A stretch of 64,000 nucleotides of DNA from Pokkaliibacter plantistimulans (GTDB lineage: Bacteria > Pseudomonadota > Gammaproteobacteria > Pseudomonadales > Balneatricaceae), in the NCBI RefSeq assembly GCF_046844695.1, contig NZ_CP177354.1:62001-126000 (forward strand). Direction: 5' to 3'. The notes beneath the pieces are model-generated. The model saw only the letters and a list, made by a program, of their open reading frames with translations, did not search any database and had not been told where the DNA came from. Below are positions 31,679-40,267 of the stretch, piece by piece (position 1 is the first letter of the stretch; each line of letters begins with the position of its first letter). The translations under genes were made by a program, and so were the position numbers.

Positions 31679-33067
31679 TCAGATCTTGATGTGGTATTTC
31701 TGCAGACGATAGCGCAGGGTTTCGCGCGTGGTCCCCAGGGCTCTGGCCGTGGCCACCACATTATTGCCATGCCGAGTCAGTGCCGTTTCGATGATGTGCT
31801 TCTCCATTTCATCCAGCGCCATACTGCCATCCAGCGGCAGCACCAGGGCATCTCCCTGAACCTCTGCCTTCATCACCGGCACTGGCTCTGCTTCATGGCT
31901 TTTGCCGAGCTGCAGCCACTCCAGCGGAAAACGCTCATCTTCGGCCAGCAGCACGCATCGTTCCACGACATTGCGCAACTCACGCACGTTGCCCGGCCAG
32001 TGATGCTGACGCAGTCGTTGCCAGACCTCGGGCGGTATATGCCGCACCCGGCGATTCGCCTTGAGATTGAACTCATGCACCAGCGGCCAGACCAGATCCT
32101 GAATATCGTCCAGACGTTCCCGCAATGCAGGCAGCTCCAGCTGAAAGACACTCAGGCGATGATACAAGTCTTCGCGGAAGGAGCCCTGCTCAACCCGCTG
32201 CTGCAGATTGCGATGGGTGGCCGCAATGATCTGCACATCCACCTGAATTTCCTGCTCGCCGCCCAAACGCCGAATGCGCTTGTCTTCGATGGCCTTCAGC
32301 AGTTTGGCCTGCAGCTCGATGTCCATCTCGCCCAGTTCATCGAGGAACAACGTGCCACCACTGGCCTGCTCCAGCAGACCACGGCGACGCCCCTTGGCAC
32401 CGGTAAAAGCACCGGCTTCATGGCCGAACAATTCAGATTCCAGCAGCTCCTTGGGCAACGCCGCACAGTTGATCTCTACCATCGGCCCGTCACGATGCAA
32501 GCCACCCTGATGCAGAATACGTGCAACCAGCCCCTTGCCTGTCCCGGTCTCACCGGTAATGGCCAGCGCACTGAACGGCACGGTCAGTAATCGCTGCAGC
32601 AACGCCCGCACCCGCTCAGCAGCCTCACTGCGACCGACGAAGGCATCCACCCCCTGCCCAACGCTACTGCTCATCAGCTCCACCCGTCGCTGCGCACGGG
32701 CGCTGCGGGCAGCCCCCTGCACCACCAGATCCAGACGCCCCAGATCACAGGGTTTTTCCAGGAAATCGAAGGCCCCCAGCCTCAACGCCTGCACCGAGTC
32801 AGGAATCGAGCCGTAGCCCGTCAGGAAGATCCACTCCTGCGGCCGCTGCGCTTTGCGCACCTCTTCCAGCAGGCTCAGGGCGTTACCATCGCCAAGGCTC
32901 ATATCAGACAGCACTACCAGCGGATCCAGCTGTTGCTCAAGCAACCAATGACGCGCCTCAGCCAGACTGGAGCACAAACACACTTCCCAGTCCTGACGCT
33001 GAAAATGGCGACGCAGCTCGGCGCCCAGCAACGATTCATCTTCGAGGATCAGTATGGTATCGGCCAT
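31679..33067 (-). CDS. NtrC-family sigma-54 dependent response regulator
   Basis: A 462-residue response regulator. Receiver domain about 4-120 with phospho-acceptor D55 (VVLSDMSLG) and the lysine in FLEKPCDL. The AAA+ domain (about 143-375) has Walker A GETGTGKG at 171-178, the sigma-54 contact loop GAFTGA at 218-223 and Walker B GGTLFLDE at 236-243. A Fis-type HTH follows at the C-terminus (NNVVATARALGTTRETLRYRLQKY). AAGGAG precedes the ATG. It lies 11 bp after its kinase gene, and downstream on the same strand is the PepSY gene with a sigma-54 promoter. It belongs to the GlrR/AtoC/NtrC-like group; exact orthology is not clear. Confidence 0.93.
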   Translation of the reverse strand: MADTILILEDESLLGAELRRHFQRQDWEVCLCSSLAEARHWLLEQQLDPLVVLSDMSLGDGNALSLLEEVRKAQRPQEWIFLTGYGSIPDSVQALRLGAFDFLEKPCDLGRLDLVVQGAARSARAQRRVELMSSSVGQGVDAFVGRSEAAERVRALLQRLLTVPFSALAITGETGTGKGLVARILHQGGLHRDGPMVEINCAALPKELLESELFGHEAGAFTGAKGRRRGLLEQASGGTLFLDELGEMDIELQAKLLKAIEDKRIRRLGGEQEIQVDVQIIAATHRNLQQRVEQGSFREDLYHRLSVFQLELPALRERLDDIQDLVWPLVHEFNLKANRRVRHIPPEVWQRLRQHHWPGNVRELRNVVERCVLLAEDERFPLEWLQLGKSHEAEPVPVMKAEVQGDALVLPLDGSMALDEMEKHIIETALTRHGNNVVATARALGTTRETLRYRLQKYHIKI

Positions 33068-33078
33068 CTAGGTCTCCT

Positions 33079-34518
33079 TTAGCCTGCCTGCTCGCGGTAA
33101 TCTCCGGCCTCACCGACACGAAAGCGCAGCGACACCAGAGCCCCGCCTTCTGCCCGGTTCGCGACCTGCAACTCGCCGCCCATGTCCTGCATAAAACGCC
33201 GGACCATCGCCAGCCCCAGACCGGTCCCGCCTTCGCGGAAGCTGACAAAGGTACGAATCCCCCCGCTCAACAGTGCAGCGGGGAAGCCAGGGCCGTCGTC
33301 GGCCACCGTCAGCGTCACGTGATCGGCATCTTCGGTGGCGTCGAGCACGATCTGCCCTACCTGATGATCCAGGCTCTGCGCCGCGTTCAGAATCAGGTTG
33401 AGAATGGCCTGATGCAACCGACCCTCGGCCAGCTGCACACGGATATGCTCGGGAATGTTGTTATGGATATGGACGTGTTCAGGAATCTGGTAGCGCACCA
33501 GTGCGACAATTTCTTCGATACTGCGATGTAACTGACAGCGACACAGCGGCTCCGGCTGCTGTCGCGTCTGCGCCAGCAGCGTATTGAGCTGCTTTGACAT
33601 CCGATCCAGTGCGCCGATGGCCAGGGTCAGGCGCTCAGTCTGATCCCCTTCGTCCAGCTCGGCACGCAGGTTGGAGAGGGTCAGGGAAATGCCCGCCAGC
33701 GGGTTACGCAACTCATGCGCCAGACTGGCCCCCAGTTCACCCACTGCTGCCAGGCGCTCTGCCGTGGCCAGTTCACGCTGATGCAGCAGCAACGTCCGGC
33801 TGGCCTGCTCCACTTCATTCTGCAGCAGCTGATTGCGGCTGATATGTTCCTGCTCCAGCTCTGCAAGGCGCGCTACCATGGTGTTGTAGTGCCGGAACAG
33901 TGTCTGCAGCAGCGGGTCCACATCTTCGGTGGACATAGGCCGGTAACCTTCATCGGTTAGCGCCGTCATCAGCAGACCCAGCTGTTCAAGAGGCTGCCAG
34001 ATGCGTTTACGCATCAGGAACAGCAGCCCGATACCCAGCGAAGGGAACAGCCCCAGCGCGAGGGCAGACAACCAGGCCTCCTGCCATGCTGACGCCCGCA
34101 CATGCCGCAGCAGATTCTGGTGGGCGGCATGCTCTTCATCAGACAGGGTAAACAGCAGCTCCTGCAACTGCTGCAGCCGCTGGTGGTCATTGAGATCGGC
34201 GTTGTTCAGCACCTGCCGCACATTGCGCAGATGATCGTTGGAGTCGAGATCGATAAAGCCGTTCATGTCATACAGACGTTTGACGTCCGCCTGCAACAGC
34301 CCCCAGGGCAGCGGGCTGACTTCAGCCAGCACCAGACGCTGCAAATGCTGCTCAGTGGTCTGCAGCTGCACCAGCACTTCCAGGTGATCTTCGACGGGTT
34401 GGAGATTTTCCAGTGTGCGCCAGGACTTGGCCAGCAATAGCCCCAGAGCCAATAACAACAGTACCGTGACCAGCAGCACTGGCCACAATACTGAGCGAAG
34501 AAAGACAGAACGCAGCAT
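33079..34518 (-). CDS. Membrane sensor histidine kinase partnered with the sigma-54 regulator
   Basis: A 479-residue kinase. Membrane segment 1 at about 5-30 (VLWPVLLVTVLLLLALGLLLA), a helical periplasmic region of about 150 residues, membrane segment 2 (SALALGLFPSLGIGLLFLM), a HAMP-like stretch, then the dimerisation/phospho-acceptor helix with LAHELRNPLAGISL and a HATPase with NLILNAAQSL (N box), DDGPGFP (G1) and GGTGLGLAMVRRF (G2). I chose the ATG at 34518, with GAGG upstream, so the first membrane segment follows directly; the frame is open 27 codons further. It is co-transcribed with the regulator. The periplasmic helices suggest sensing envelope state. Confidence 0.9.
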   Translation of the reverse strand: MLRSVFLRSVLWPVLLVTVLLLLALGLLLAKSWRTLENLQPVEDHLEVLVQLQTTEQHLQRLVLAEVSPLPWGLLQADVKRLYDMNGFIDLDSNDHLRNVRQVLNNADLNDHQRLQQLQELLFTLSDEEHAAHQNLLRHVRASAWQEAWLSALALGLFPSLGIGLLFLMRKRIWQPLEQLGLLMTALTDEGYRPMSTEDVDPLLQTLFRHYNTMVARLAELEQEHISRNQLLQNEVEQASRTLLLHQRELATAERLAAVGELGASLAHELRNPLAGISLTLSNLRAELDEGDQTERLTLAIGALDRMSKQLNTLLAQTRQQPEPLCRCQLHRSIEEIVALVRYQIPEHVHIHNNIPEHIRVQLAEGRLHQAILNLILNAAQSLDHQVGQIVLDATEDADHVTLTVADDGPGFPAALLSGGIRTFVSFREGGTGLGLAMVRRFMQDMGGELQVANRAEGGALVSLRFRVGEAGDYREQAG

Positions 34519-34726
34519 CTCATGCCTCGGCTTTGACAAAGGAACACCGGCCAGACGGACGACCGACGGCGTGTTGCAGACAGATGAGGGCACCAGCACC
34601 CGGCATGGGAGAAGCGCTGGCTGGGTAGCTCGTCTGACAATAAGGCAGACGCGAAATATTCTAGCCGCTTTTTAGCGGCAACGCGTTGTCAAATACGGGA
34701 AGGGTAAACGAAAAGAAGGAGCACAA

Positions 34727-34754
34727 ATAAAAACAGCCGCCCTGAGGCAGCTGT
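34727..34754 (-). terminator. Intrinsic terminator after rpmG
   Basis: On the minus strand ACAGCTGCC-TCAG-GGCGGCTGT forms a 9-bp stem (one G-U pair) followed by TTTTTA. It ends the rpmB-rpmG transcript, separating it from the kinase gene downstream on the same strand. Confidence 0.85.
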
Positions 34755-34785
34755 CTTTACGAATCCAATCAGAAGAAGCCAGAGC

Positions 34786-34953
34786 TTACTTGATTTTGGC
34801 TTCTTTGTAGTTCACATGCTGACGAACAACGGGATCAAACTTTTTGATCTCCATTTTCTCAGGCATGGTGCGCTTGTTCTTGGTAGTGGTATAGAAGTGA
34901 CCAGTACCAGCGCTTGAAACGAGCTTGATCTTCTCACGAACACCTTTAGCCAT
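34786..34953 (-). CDS. rpmG: 50S ribosomal protein L33
   Basis: A 55-residue ribosomal protein read directly from the minus strand: MAKGVREKIKLVSSAGTGHF, then YTTTKNKRTMPEKMEIKKFD and VRQHVNYKEAKIK. L33 sits near the E site of the large subunit. It follows rpmB by 11 bases, the universal bacterial rpmB-rpmG order. The cysteine pairs that bind zinc in C+ paralogues are absent, so this is the C- form. Confidence 0.97.
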   Translation of the reverse strand: MAKGVREKIKLVSSAGTGHFYTTTKNKRTMPEKMEIKKFDPVVRQHVNYKEAKIK

Positions 34954-34964
34954 GATCTATCCCC

Positions 34965-35201
34965 TTACACTTTCTCGCCGCGAGCGCGGATTTCGGTCAG
35001 AACTGCATCGATACCTTTCTTATCGATGACACGCATACCTTTAGAAGATACACGCAGGCGTACAAAACGCTGTTCGCTTTCTACCCAGAAACGATGGTAG
35101 TGCAGGTTAGGCATGAAGCGACGCTTGGTCTTGATGTTAGAGTGAGAAACGTGGTTACCAACAGCTGGACGCTTACCGGTAACTTGGCAAACTTTAGACA
35201 T
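34965..35201 (-). CDS. rpmB: 50S ribosomal protein L28
   Basis: A 78-residue large-subunit protein with the family sequence MSKVCQVTGKRPAVGNHVSHS, NIKTKRRFMPNLHYHRFWV and VSSKGMRVIDKKGIDAVL. First gene of rpmB-rpmG. A good sigma-70 promoter lies about 140 bp upstream. Confidence 0.97.
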   Translation of the reverse strand: MSKVCQVTGKRPAVGNHVSHSNIKTKRRFMPNLHYHRFWVESEQRFVRLRVSSKGMRVIDKKGIDAVLTEIRARGEKV

Positions 35202-35343
35202 TATCTATACCTTAATTTGCTTGTTGTCCAAACATTATCGGCTGCTACCGAGTCCCTTGCGGGTCAACCCAGGCCCAGCCTCAGGCGGAGCACCCCAACC
35301 ATTCAGGGGCAAAATCCCGTACCACAGGTACAAGCGGGCGGCA

Positions 35344-35372
35344 TTATACCCCTCACCCCTGCCAATAGCAAG
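35344..35372 (-). promoter_or_regulatory. Sigma-70 promoter of rpmB-rpmG
   Basis: On the minus strand TTGCTA (35367-35372) and a perfect TATAAT (35344-35349) are separated by 17 bases, 143 bp before the rpmB ATG. The intervening leader is G+C-rich and unusually long for a ribosomal operon; no known leader structure was recognised. Confidence 0.75.
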
Positions 35373-35825
35373 AAAACTGCTCACTTTTTACTCGCCCAGC
35401 GTGTTTCTGAGCCATCTCAACCCCAATCAAAACACCCCTGCGTCCGTGCTAAGTAACGTGCTGACGAGCACCGAATTCATGTCAAATATTGGTAATACCA
35501 ATAATTTAAAATAGTGATTCTTATCTATAAAAAGCCTAAAAACGCCATTTATTGGTCTTACCATTTTACAAAATTCAACCTTTGTCTATTTAACAAGCAG
35601 TTTGACTTTGCGTATGGTGCTGCTCATACGCGAACCATTGAGGCCGGAGTGGCTTTCCAGCCGTCACTGCCGCAGAGGCTCGTCGTGGATACTCCCTGTC
35701 ATAGGTCTGCACACTTTTGACAGTTCAATAAAAATAAACCGCCTGGCGCAATGACTGCCTTTCGTTGCCGACAACGTTGCTCCGTGATGCAACGGCAGCC
35801 TTACCAGGCACAACAGGAAAAGACT
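35373..35825. other. Divergent non-coding region before the lactate permease gene
   Basis: A+T-rich, especially 35460-35600. It contains the inverted repeat GCGTATG / CATACGC (35610-35631), a candidate operator, and a weak -24/-12-like element TGGCGC-N5-CTGC (35744-35758), 68 bp before the permease ATG. No gene seen. Confidence 0.4.
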
Positions 35826-37502
35826 ATGCAACCATCCATCCAAGCACTCTTGGCGGTGTTGCCCATCGCCACTGCAGGCTTTCTGCTGGTGGGCCTGAAC
35901 TGGCCAGCACGACGCGCTATGCCTCTCGTTTTTTTGCTAACGGCTGCCATCGCCTGGCTGGGCTGGGACATGACTCCCCTGCGTATTGCGGCCTCCAGCC
36001 TGCAGGGTCTGGTCGTGACGGCCTCGGTTCTGTGGATCATCTTTGGCGCCATTCTGCTGCTGAAAGCGCTGCAGTACTCCGGCGCCATCCGTACCATTCG
36101 CTCCGGCTTTGCTGATGTCAGCCCTGACCGCCGGGTACAGGCCATCATCATCGCCTGGCTGTTTGGCTGCTTTATCGAAGGAGCCAGTGGTTTCGGTACA
36201 CCTGCAGCCATCGCCGCTCCCTTGCTGGTAGCGCTGGGCTTCCCCGCACTGGCAGCAGTCATGATCGGCATGATGATCCAGAGTACGCCGGTTTCCTTTG
36301 GTGCGGTCGGTACCCCGATCGTCATTGGCGTCACCGCGGGCCTGAAGAACGACAGCATCGAGCAGCAGTTGCTGGCGGATGGCAGCAGCTGGGCGCAGTT
36401 CCTGCAACAGATCACTGACCATGTGGCTATCCTCCATGGCGTGGTCGGCACCCTGATGCCGCTGTTGATGGTGGTGATGATGACCCGTTTCTTCGGTGCC
36501 AACCGCAGCTGGAAAGAAGGGCTGGAAATCCTGCCATTCGCCCTGTTTGCCGGACTGTCCTTCACCGTGCCCTACATGCTGACCGGGCTGTTTCTTGGCC
36601 CTGAATTCCCCAGCATTATCGGAGCCCTGGTCGGTATGGCCATCGTTGTACCCGCCGCCAAACGCGGCTTCCTGCAACCCAAAACGACATGGGACTTCCC
36701 GCCACGCAGCGAATGGCTGGCAGACTGGAGCAGCAAACTGAGCAACGGCAATGGCAACGGACACCATGATGACAGTCATCTGGCGGGCATGAGCCTGTTA
36801 CGTGCCTGGACGCCCTACCTGCTGGTGGCGCTGCTGCTGGTGCTGACCCGTATTCCTGCTCTGGAACTCGGAGCACTGACCAAAAGCCTGAGTTTTGGCT
36901 GGAAAAACATTCTTGACCAGCAGGGCATCAGCGCCAGTATCGAGCCACTTTATCTGCCCGGCGGACTGATGGTGATTGTCGTCGCCATCACCTTCTTCCT
37001 GCATCGGATGCAGAGCGCCGCACTGGCCCGCGCCACCCGTGAAGCCAGCCGTGTATTGCTGGGAGCGGGTTTTGTACTGGTCTTCACCATTCCGATGGTG
37101 CGTATCATGATCAACTCCGGCGTCAACGGCATGCAGCTGGCCAGTATGCCCATTGCGCTGGCCCACTATGTGGCCGACTCGGTGGGTAATATCTATCCCT
37201 TCTTTGATGCCTGGATCGGCGCACTCGGTGCCTTTATCGCCGGCAGTAACACCGTATCCAACATGATGCTGTCGCAGTTCCAGTACGGTGTGGCCGAGTC
37301 ACTCAGCTTGTCTGCGGTGGTGATGGTTGCCATGCAGGCGGTGGGCGCGGCGGCCGGGAATATGATCGCCATCCACAACGTGGTCGCCGCTTCGGCCACG
37401 GTCGGTCTGCTCGGTCAGGAAGGACAGACTCTGCGTCGTACCATCCTGCCGACCCTGTACTACCTGATTGCTACCGGTCTGCTGGGCATGCTGATGCTCT
37501 AG
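35826..37502 (+). CDS. lctP: L-lactate permease family transporter (LctP)
   Basis: A 558-residue membrane protein with about 12-14 hydrophobic segments of the lactate permease family (TC 2.A.14). Landmarks are FIEGASGFGTPAAIAAPLL, QSTPVSFGAVGTPIVIG, FAGLSFTVPYMLTGLFLGPEFPS and GSNTVSNMMLSQFQYGVAE. It takes up lactate or glycolate with protons. AGGAAAA precedes the ATG at 35826; the frame is open 25 codons earlier. It carries its own strong terminator. No lactate dehydrogenase is adjacent, and the downstream regulators are on the opposite strand. Confidence 0.93.
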   Translation: MQPSIQALLAVLPIATAGFLLVGLNWPARRAMPLVFLLTAAIAWLGWDMTPLRIAASSLQGLVVTASVLWIIFGAILLLKALQYSGAIRTIRSGFADVSPDRRVQAIIIAWLFGCFIEGASGFGTPAAIAAPLLVALGFPALAAVMIGMMIQSTPVSFGAVGTPIVIGVTAGLKNDSIEQQLLADGSSWAQFLQQITDHVAILHGVVGTLMPLLMVVMMTRFFGANRSWKEGLEILPFALFAGLSFTVPYMLTGLFLGPEFPSIIGALVGMAIVVPAAKRGFLQPKTTWDFPPRSEWLADWSSKLSNGNGNGHHDDSHLAGMSLLRAWTPYLLVALLLVLTRIPALELGALTKSLSFGWKNILDQQGISASIEPLYLPGGLMVIVVAITFFLHRMQSAALARATREASRVLLGAGFVLVFTIPMVRIMINSGVNGMQLASMPIALAHYVADSVGNIYPFFDAWIGALGAFIAGSNTVSNMMLSQFQYGVAESLSLSAVVMVAMQAVGAAAGNMIAIHNVVAASATVGLLGQEGQTLRRTILPTLYYLIATGLLGMLML

Positions 37503-37533
37503 GAGCCCAGCGCAGACGCTGTTCCTGAATAAC

Positions 37534-37574
37534 GCAAAGCCCCGCGGTGCATGGCACCGCGGGGCTTTGCTTTT
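37534..37574 (+). terminator. Strong intrinsic terminator after lctP
   Basis: A perfect 17-bp stem (37534-37550 with 37554-37570) around a 3-base loop, followed by TTTT. The core is GCAAAGCCCCGCGG and its complement. The symmetric stem lacks an equal T tract for the minus strand, so it mainly serves lctP. Confidence 0.92.
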
Positions 37575-37692
37575 GTGTCCGGTCATTCGGCAACGCGACT
37601 CAGCGCACTCTTTGCAGCGATCTCAGTTTCTTTAGATAGAAAGTGCGCTGCCAGAACCGGTTCGCAAAATCGTGCACACGGCCAGTCAATGA

Positions 37693-38346
37693 TCAGATAC
37701 TGACCAGCCCCTGACGGATGGCATAGATCACCAGATTAGGGATGTCCTTGATATTCAGCCGCTCCATCATCTGCAGACGATGCGCCTCGACCGTCTTGGG
37801 GCTGATCCCCAGCCTCCAGGCGATTTCCTTGGTACTCAGTCCCTGTGCGATAAAGATCAGGATTTCCTGCTGGCGCGGCGTCAGTGACGGCGGAATGGTC
37901 TCACTACCATTGCCATATAGGGGTTGCAGCACCTCTTCCGTTACCCCTGCACTCAGGTAGAGATCACCGTTGACCACCTTCTGCAGCGCCAGCTCCAGCT
38001 CGACACTGGCCGCCTCTTTGGGCAGATAACCGCGGGCACCGGCACGAATGGCACCGACGACAAAGTCCCGCGAGGTATACATGGACAGAATGATGACCCA
38101 GGGCCTGCCGATAATGCGCTCACTTTCCAGCGACTTCAGGACATCCAGCCCACTACCGTCCTTTAATGCCAGATCCAGCAGCAGAATGTCGGGCTGGTGC
38201 AACGCCAGTAGCTGGCGAGCTTCGGCCACCGAGCTGCCCTCGGCCCTGACAGTAAAACCCGGTAATTCTTCGATCAGTACCCGGATGCCCGCCCTGACCA
38301 GCGCATGGTCATCAATCAGCACGATGGAATAATCGCCACTACTCAT
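37693..38346 (-). CDS. NarL/FixJ family response regulator
   Basis: A 217-residue response regulator. Receiver domain about 5-125 with phospho-acceptor D56-58 region (DILLLDLALKDGSG) and LuxR-type HTH about 150-210 (LTPRQQEILIFIAQGLSTKEIAWRLGISPKTVEAHRLQMMERL). Its ATG overlaps the last four bases of the kinase gene. Together they form a NarX/NarL- or UhpB/UhpA-like pair. Target genes are unknown; the divergent GGDEF-EAL gene is near. Confidence 0.93.
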   Translation of the reverse strand: MSSGDYSIVLIDDHALVRAGIRVLIEELPGFTVRAEGSSVAEARQLLALHQPDILLLDLALKDGSGLDVLKSLESERIIGRPWVIILSMYTSRDFVVGAIRAGARGYLPKEAASVELELALQKVVNGDLYLSAGVTEEVLQPLYGNGSETIPPSLTPRQQEILIFIAQGLSTKEIAWRLGISPKTVEAHRLQMMERLNIKDIPNLVIYAIRQGLVSI

Positions 38347-39983
38347 ACTGCCCCCTTATGCATGGGGAGAGTGACGTGCAGACGGGTACCCAGCCCGGGG
38401 CTGGTGACAATTTGCAGTTCGCCGCCCAGCAAAGCCGCTCGTTCGGACATGCTGATCAGGCCCAGTCCGGCCTGGTGGTGAGGGCTGGCGTGGCCCTGGA
38501 GGTTGGAATTGTTGTTCGCGTTAATATCAAAACCTCTGCCATCGTCTTCAATATCAAGAGAAATATGATTGCCCCGGTGTTGCAGGCGCACCTCCACCAC
38601 CTGGGCCTGTGCATGCTTGATGATGTTATTTAATGCCTCCTGCACGATGCGGAACAGGGCCACCTGAATGTGATCCGACAGCCCCAGCAGCGTGGCAGCC
38701 ACATACAGACTGGAGCGCTCAGGTAACTGGCCGCGCAGGCGGTCCATGTGCCACTGCAGGGCAGCCTGCAAGCCCAGCGTATCCAGCTGCGGGGGGCGCA
38801 GCATCAGTGACATGTCGCGGATCTGCTGCACACAGCGGTCGGCAATATCTACCAGCTGCGGCCAGTCGACCGGCTTGTCCTGACGGCGAGAGGCCATCTG
38901 TAAGTGGATCTTCAGGGCCGTCAGGTTCTGCCCCACTTCGTCATGCAGCTCACGCGACATGGCCTTGCGTTCCTGCTCCTGAATTTCCAGCATTTTGCCG
39001 GACAGATACTTGAGCCGGTGATTGGCATCCGTCAGCCGGGTACGGAGCGCCTTGGCCTCGCTGATATCACGGACAATCATCTGAATGGCGGGTTTGCCGT
39101 CCACCAGCGTCGGTGTACTGGCGATCTCGGCATCAAACTCAGTGCCGTCCAGTCGCCGCAACCGGCGTTCCATATAGCAGCCGTCATTGGGCAGTACCTG
39201 CTCCACCGGCACGGACTGCTCACGGATAAAGGTCCACAGTGGCAGGCCCATCACCGTTGCGCTACTGCGACCACAGAGAATCTGCTGTGCAGCAGGATTG
39301 GCAAACAGAATGTAATCATGCTGCTGGATCAGCACCCCATCAGGCAGGTAGTCAATCAGTTGCCGGTAGCGCCGCTCGCGCTCCTGAATGGCTTCCCGTG
39401 CCTGCTGAAAGGCGGTCATATCCTGCACGATGCGCAGAGTACTGGGCGTTTCCTGCAGTTGCAATGGCACTTCCCACAGGCGGATGGGCACATCGCGCCG
39501 GGCCAGCGCCAGCACCCGCAGGCTATCGGGCTGGTTCTCGTCACCTGTCAGGCGCTCGCCCAGCAGTTGTTGCCCGGACAGGCAGGCAAACTGATCTACG
39601 TCTACTTCATACAAGGTCAACGCCGCCTTATTGACGGCCAGTAGCCGCTCCTGCTGCTGCAGCCACATAGGCAGTGGATGGCTATAGAACAGCTGCAGCA
39701 GCTCACGCTGCCCCTGCAGGATCTTGTCCAGACACTGGGCCAGCCGCGTCATCCCCAGATACAGCAGCGCAGTCAGGGTCAGCCCGGCCAGCACCACAAA
39801 CAAGCTGTGCTGTGCGGTCGACAGGGCATCCGGCAGCAGCCATTCCTGTACCAGTAACAGCAGGATCAGCAGCCCACCGCCAAGCCAGGGCAGCCAGCGC
39901 ACCCCGCAACGACTGCGTCGCACATAATGCAACTGACGCTGCAGCAGCATTTCTAGCTTATCTGATGGTTCTCGGTAGGGCAT
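38343..39983 (-). CDS. PAS-containing sensor histidine kinase (HisKA_3 type)
   Basis: A 546-residue kinase. After a short cytoplasmic start there are two membrane segments (about 30-75: WLPWLGGGLLILLLLVQEWLL and SLFVVLAGLTLTALLYLGM) with almost no periplasmic loop. Two PAS-like regions follow (about 90-205, 205-330), the second with RYRQLIDYLPDGVLIQQ and an FDAEIAST-type PAC. The HisKA_3 helix has QEQERKAMSRELHDEVGQNLTALK with the phospho-histidine in ELHDE; the HATPase holds DDGRGF and GLGLISMSERAALLGG. I chose the ATG at 39983 with GAGG upstream; the frame runs 44 codons further. It overlaps the NarL-type regulator gene. Confidence 0.9.
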   Translation of the reverse strand: MPYREPSDKLEMLLQRQLHYVRRSRCGVRWLPWLGGGLLILLLLVQEWLLPDALSTAQHSLFVVLAGLTLTALLYLGMTRLAQCLDKILQGQRELLQLFYSHPLPMWLQQQERLLAVNKAALTLYEVDVDQFACLSGQQLLGERLTGDENQPDSLRVLALARRDVPIRLWEVPLQLQETPSTLRIVQDMTAFQQAREAIQERERRYRQLIDYLPDGVLIQQHDYILFANPAAQQILCGRSSATVMGLPLWTFIREQSVPVEQVLPNDGCYMERRLRRLDGTEFDAEIASTPTLVDGKPAIQMIVRDISEAKALRTRLTDANHRLKYLSGKMLEIQEQERKAMSRELHDEVGQNLTALKIHLQMASRRQDKPVDWPQLVDIADRCVQQIRDMSLMLRPPQLDTLGLQAALQWHMDRLRGQLPERSSLYVAATLLGLSDHIQVALFRIVQEALNNIIKHAQAQVVEVRLQHRGNHISLDIEDDGRGFDINANNNSNLQGHASPHHQAGLGLISMSERAALLGGELQIVTSPGLGTRLHVTLPMHKGAV

Positions 39984-40160
39984 GGAAGCCTCGTTTTTGC
40001 GCCCCCAACACGAAAAGGGCAACCTGGGGAATGACATCCTGTGACCGATGTCCTGAGCAGCCTCCCTTCCAGTACTCGCCTGTCCTGTTTCTGCAGGCAA
40101 ACAGCCCATAAACATATAGATTCGTCACGACAAAACTATCCGCGTAACGCTGACGCTTTA

Positions 40161-40175
40161 TAAGGAATTTCCTTA
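40161..40175. promoter_or_regulatory. 15-bp palindrome in the divergent region before the GGDEF-EAL gene
   Basis: TAAGGAA-T-TTCCTTA (40161-40175) is a perfect dyad, followed by another ATCCTTA. It lies between the divergent kinase (39983) and GGDEF-EAL (40268) genes and could bind the NarL-type regulator or a repressor. Confidence 0.4.
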
Positions 40176-40267
40176 ATCCTTACGGGGCAATCGCTTATCG
40201 TGTAGCACCTTGTTTATCGTCATCATACGGAGTTATTTTTTGGGCGGCGCGACCGGTTGGAGCTACC

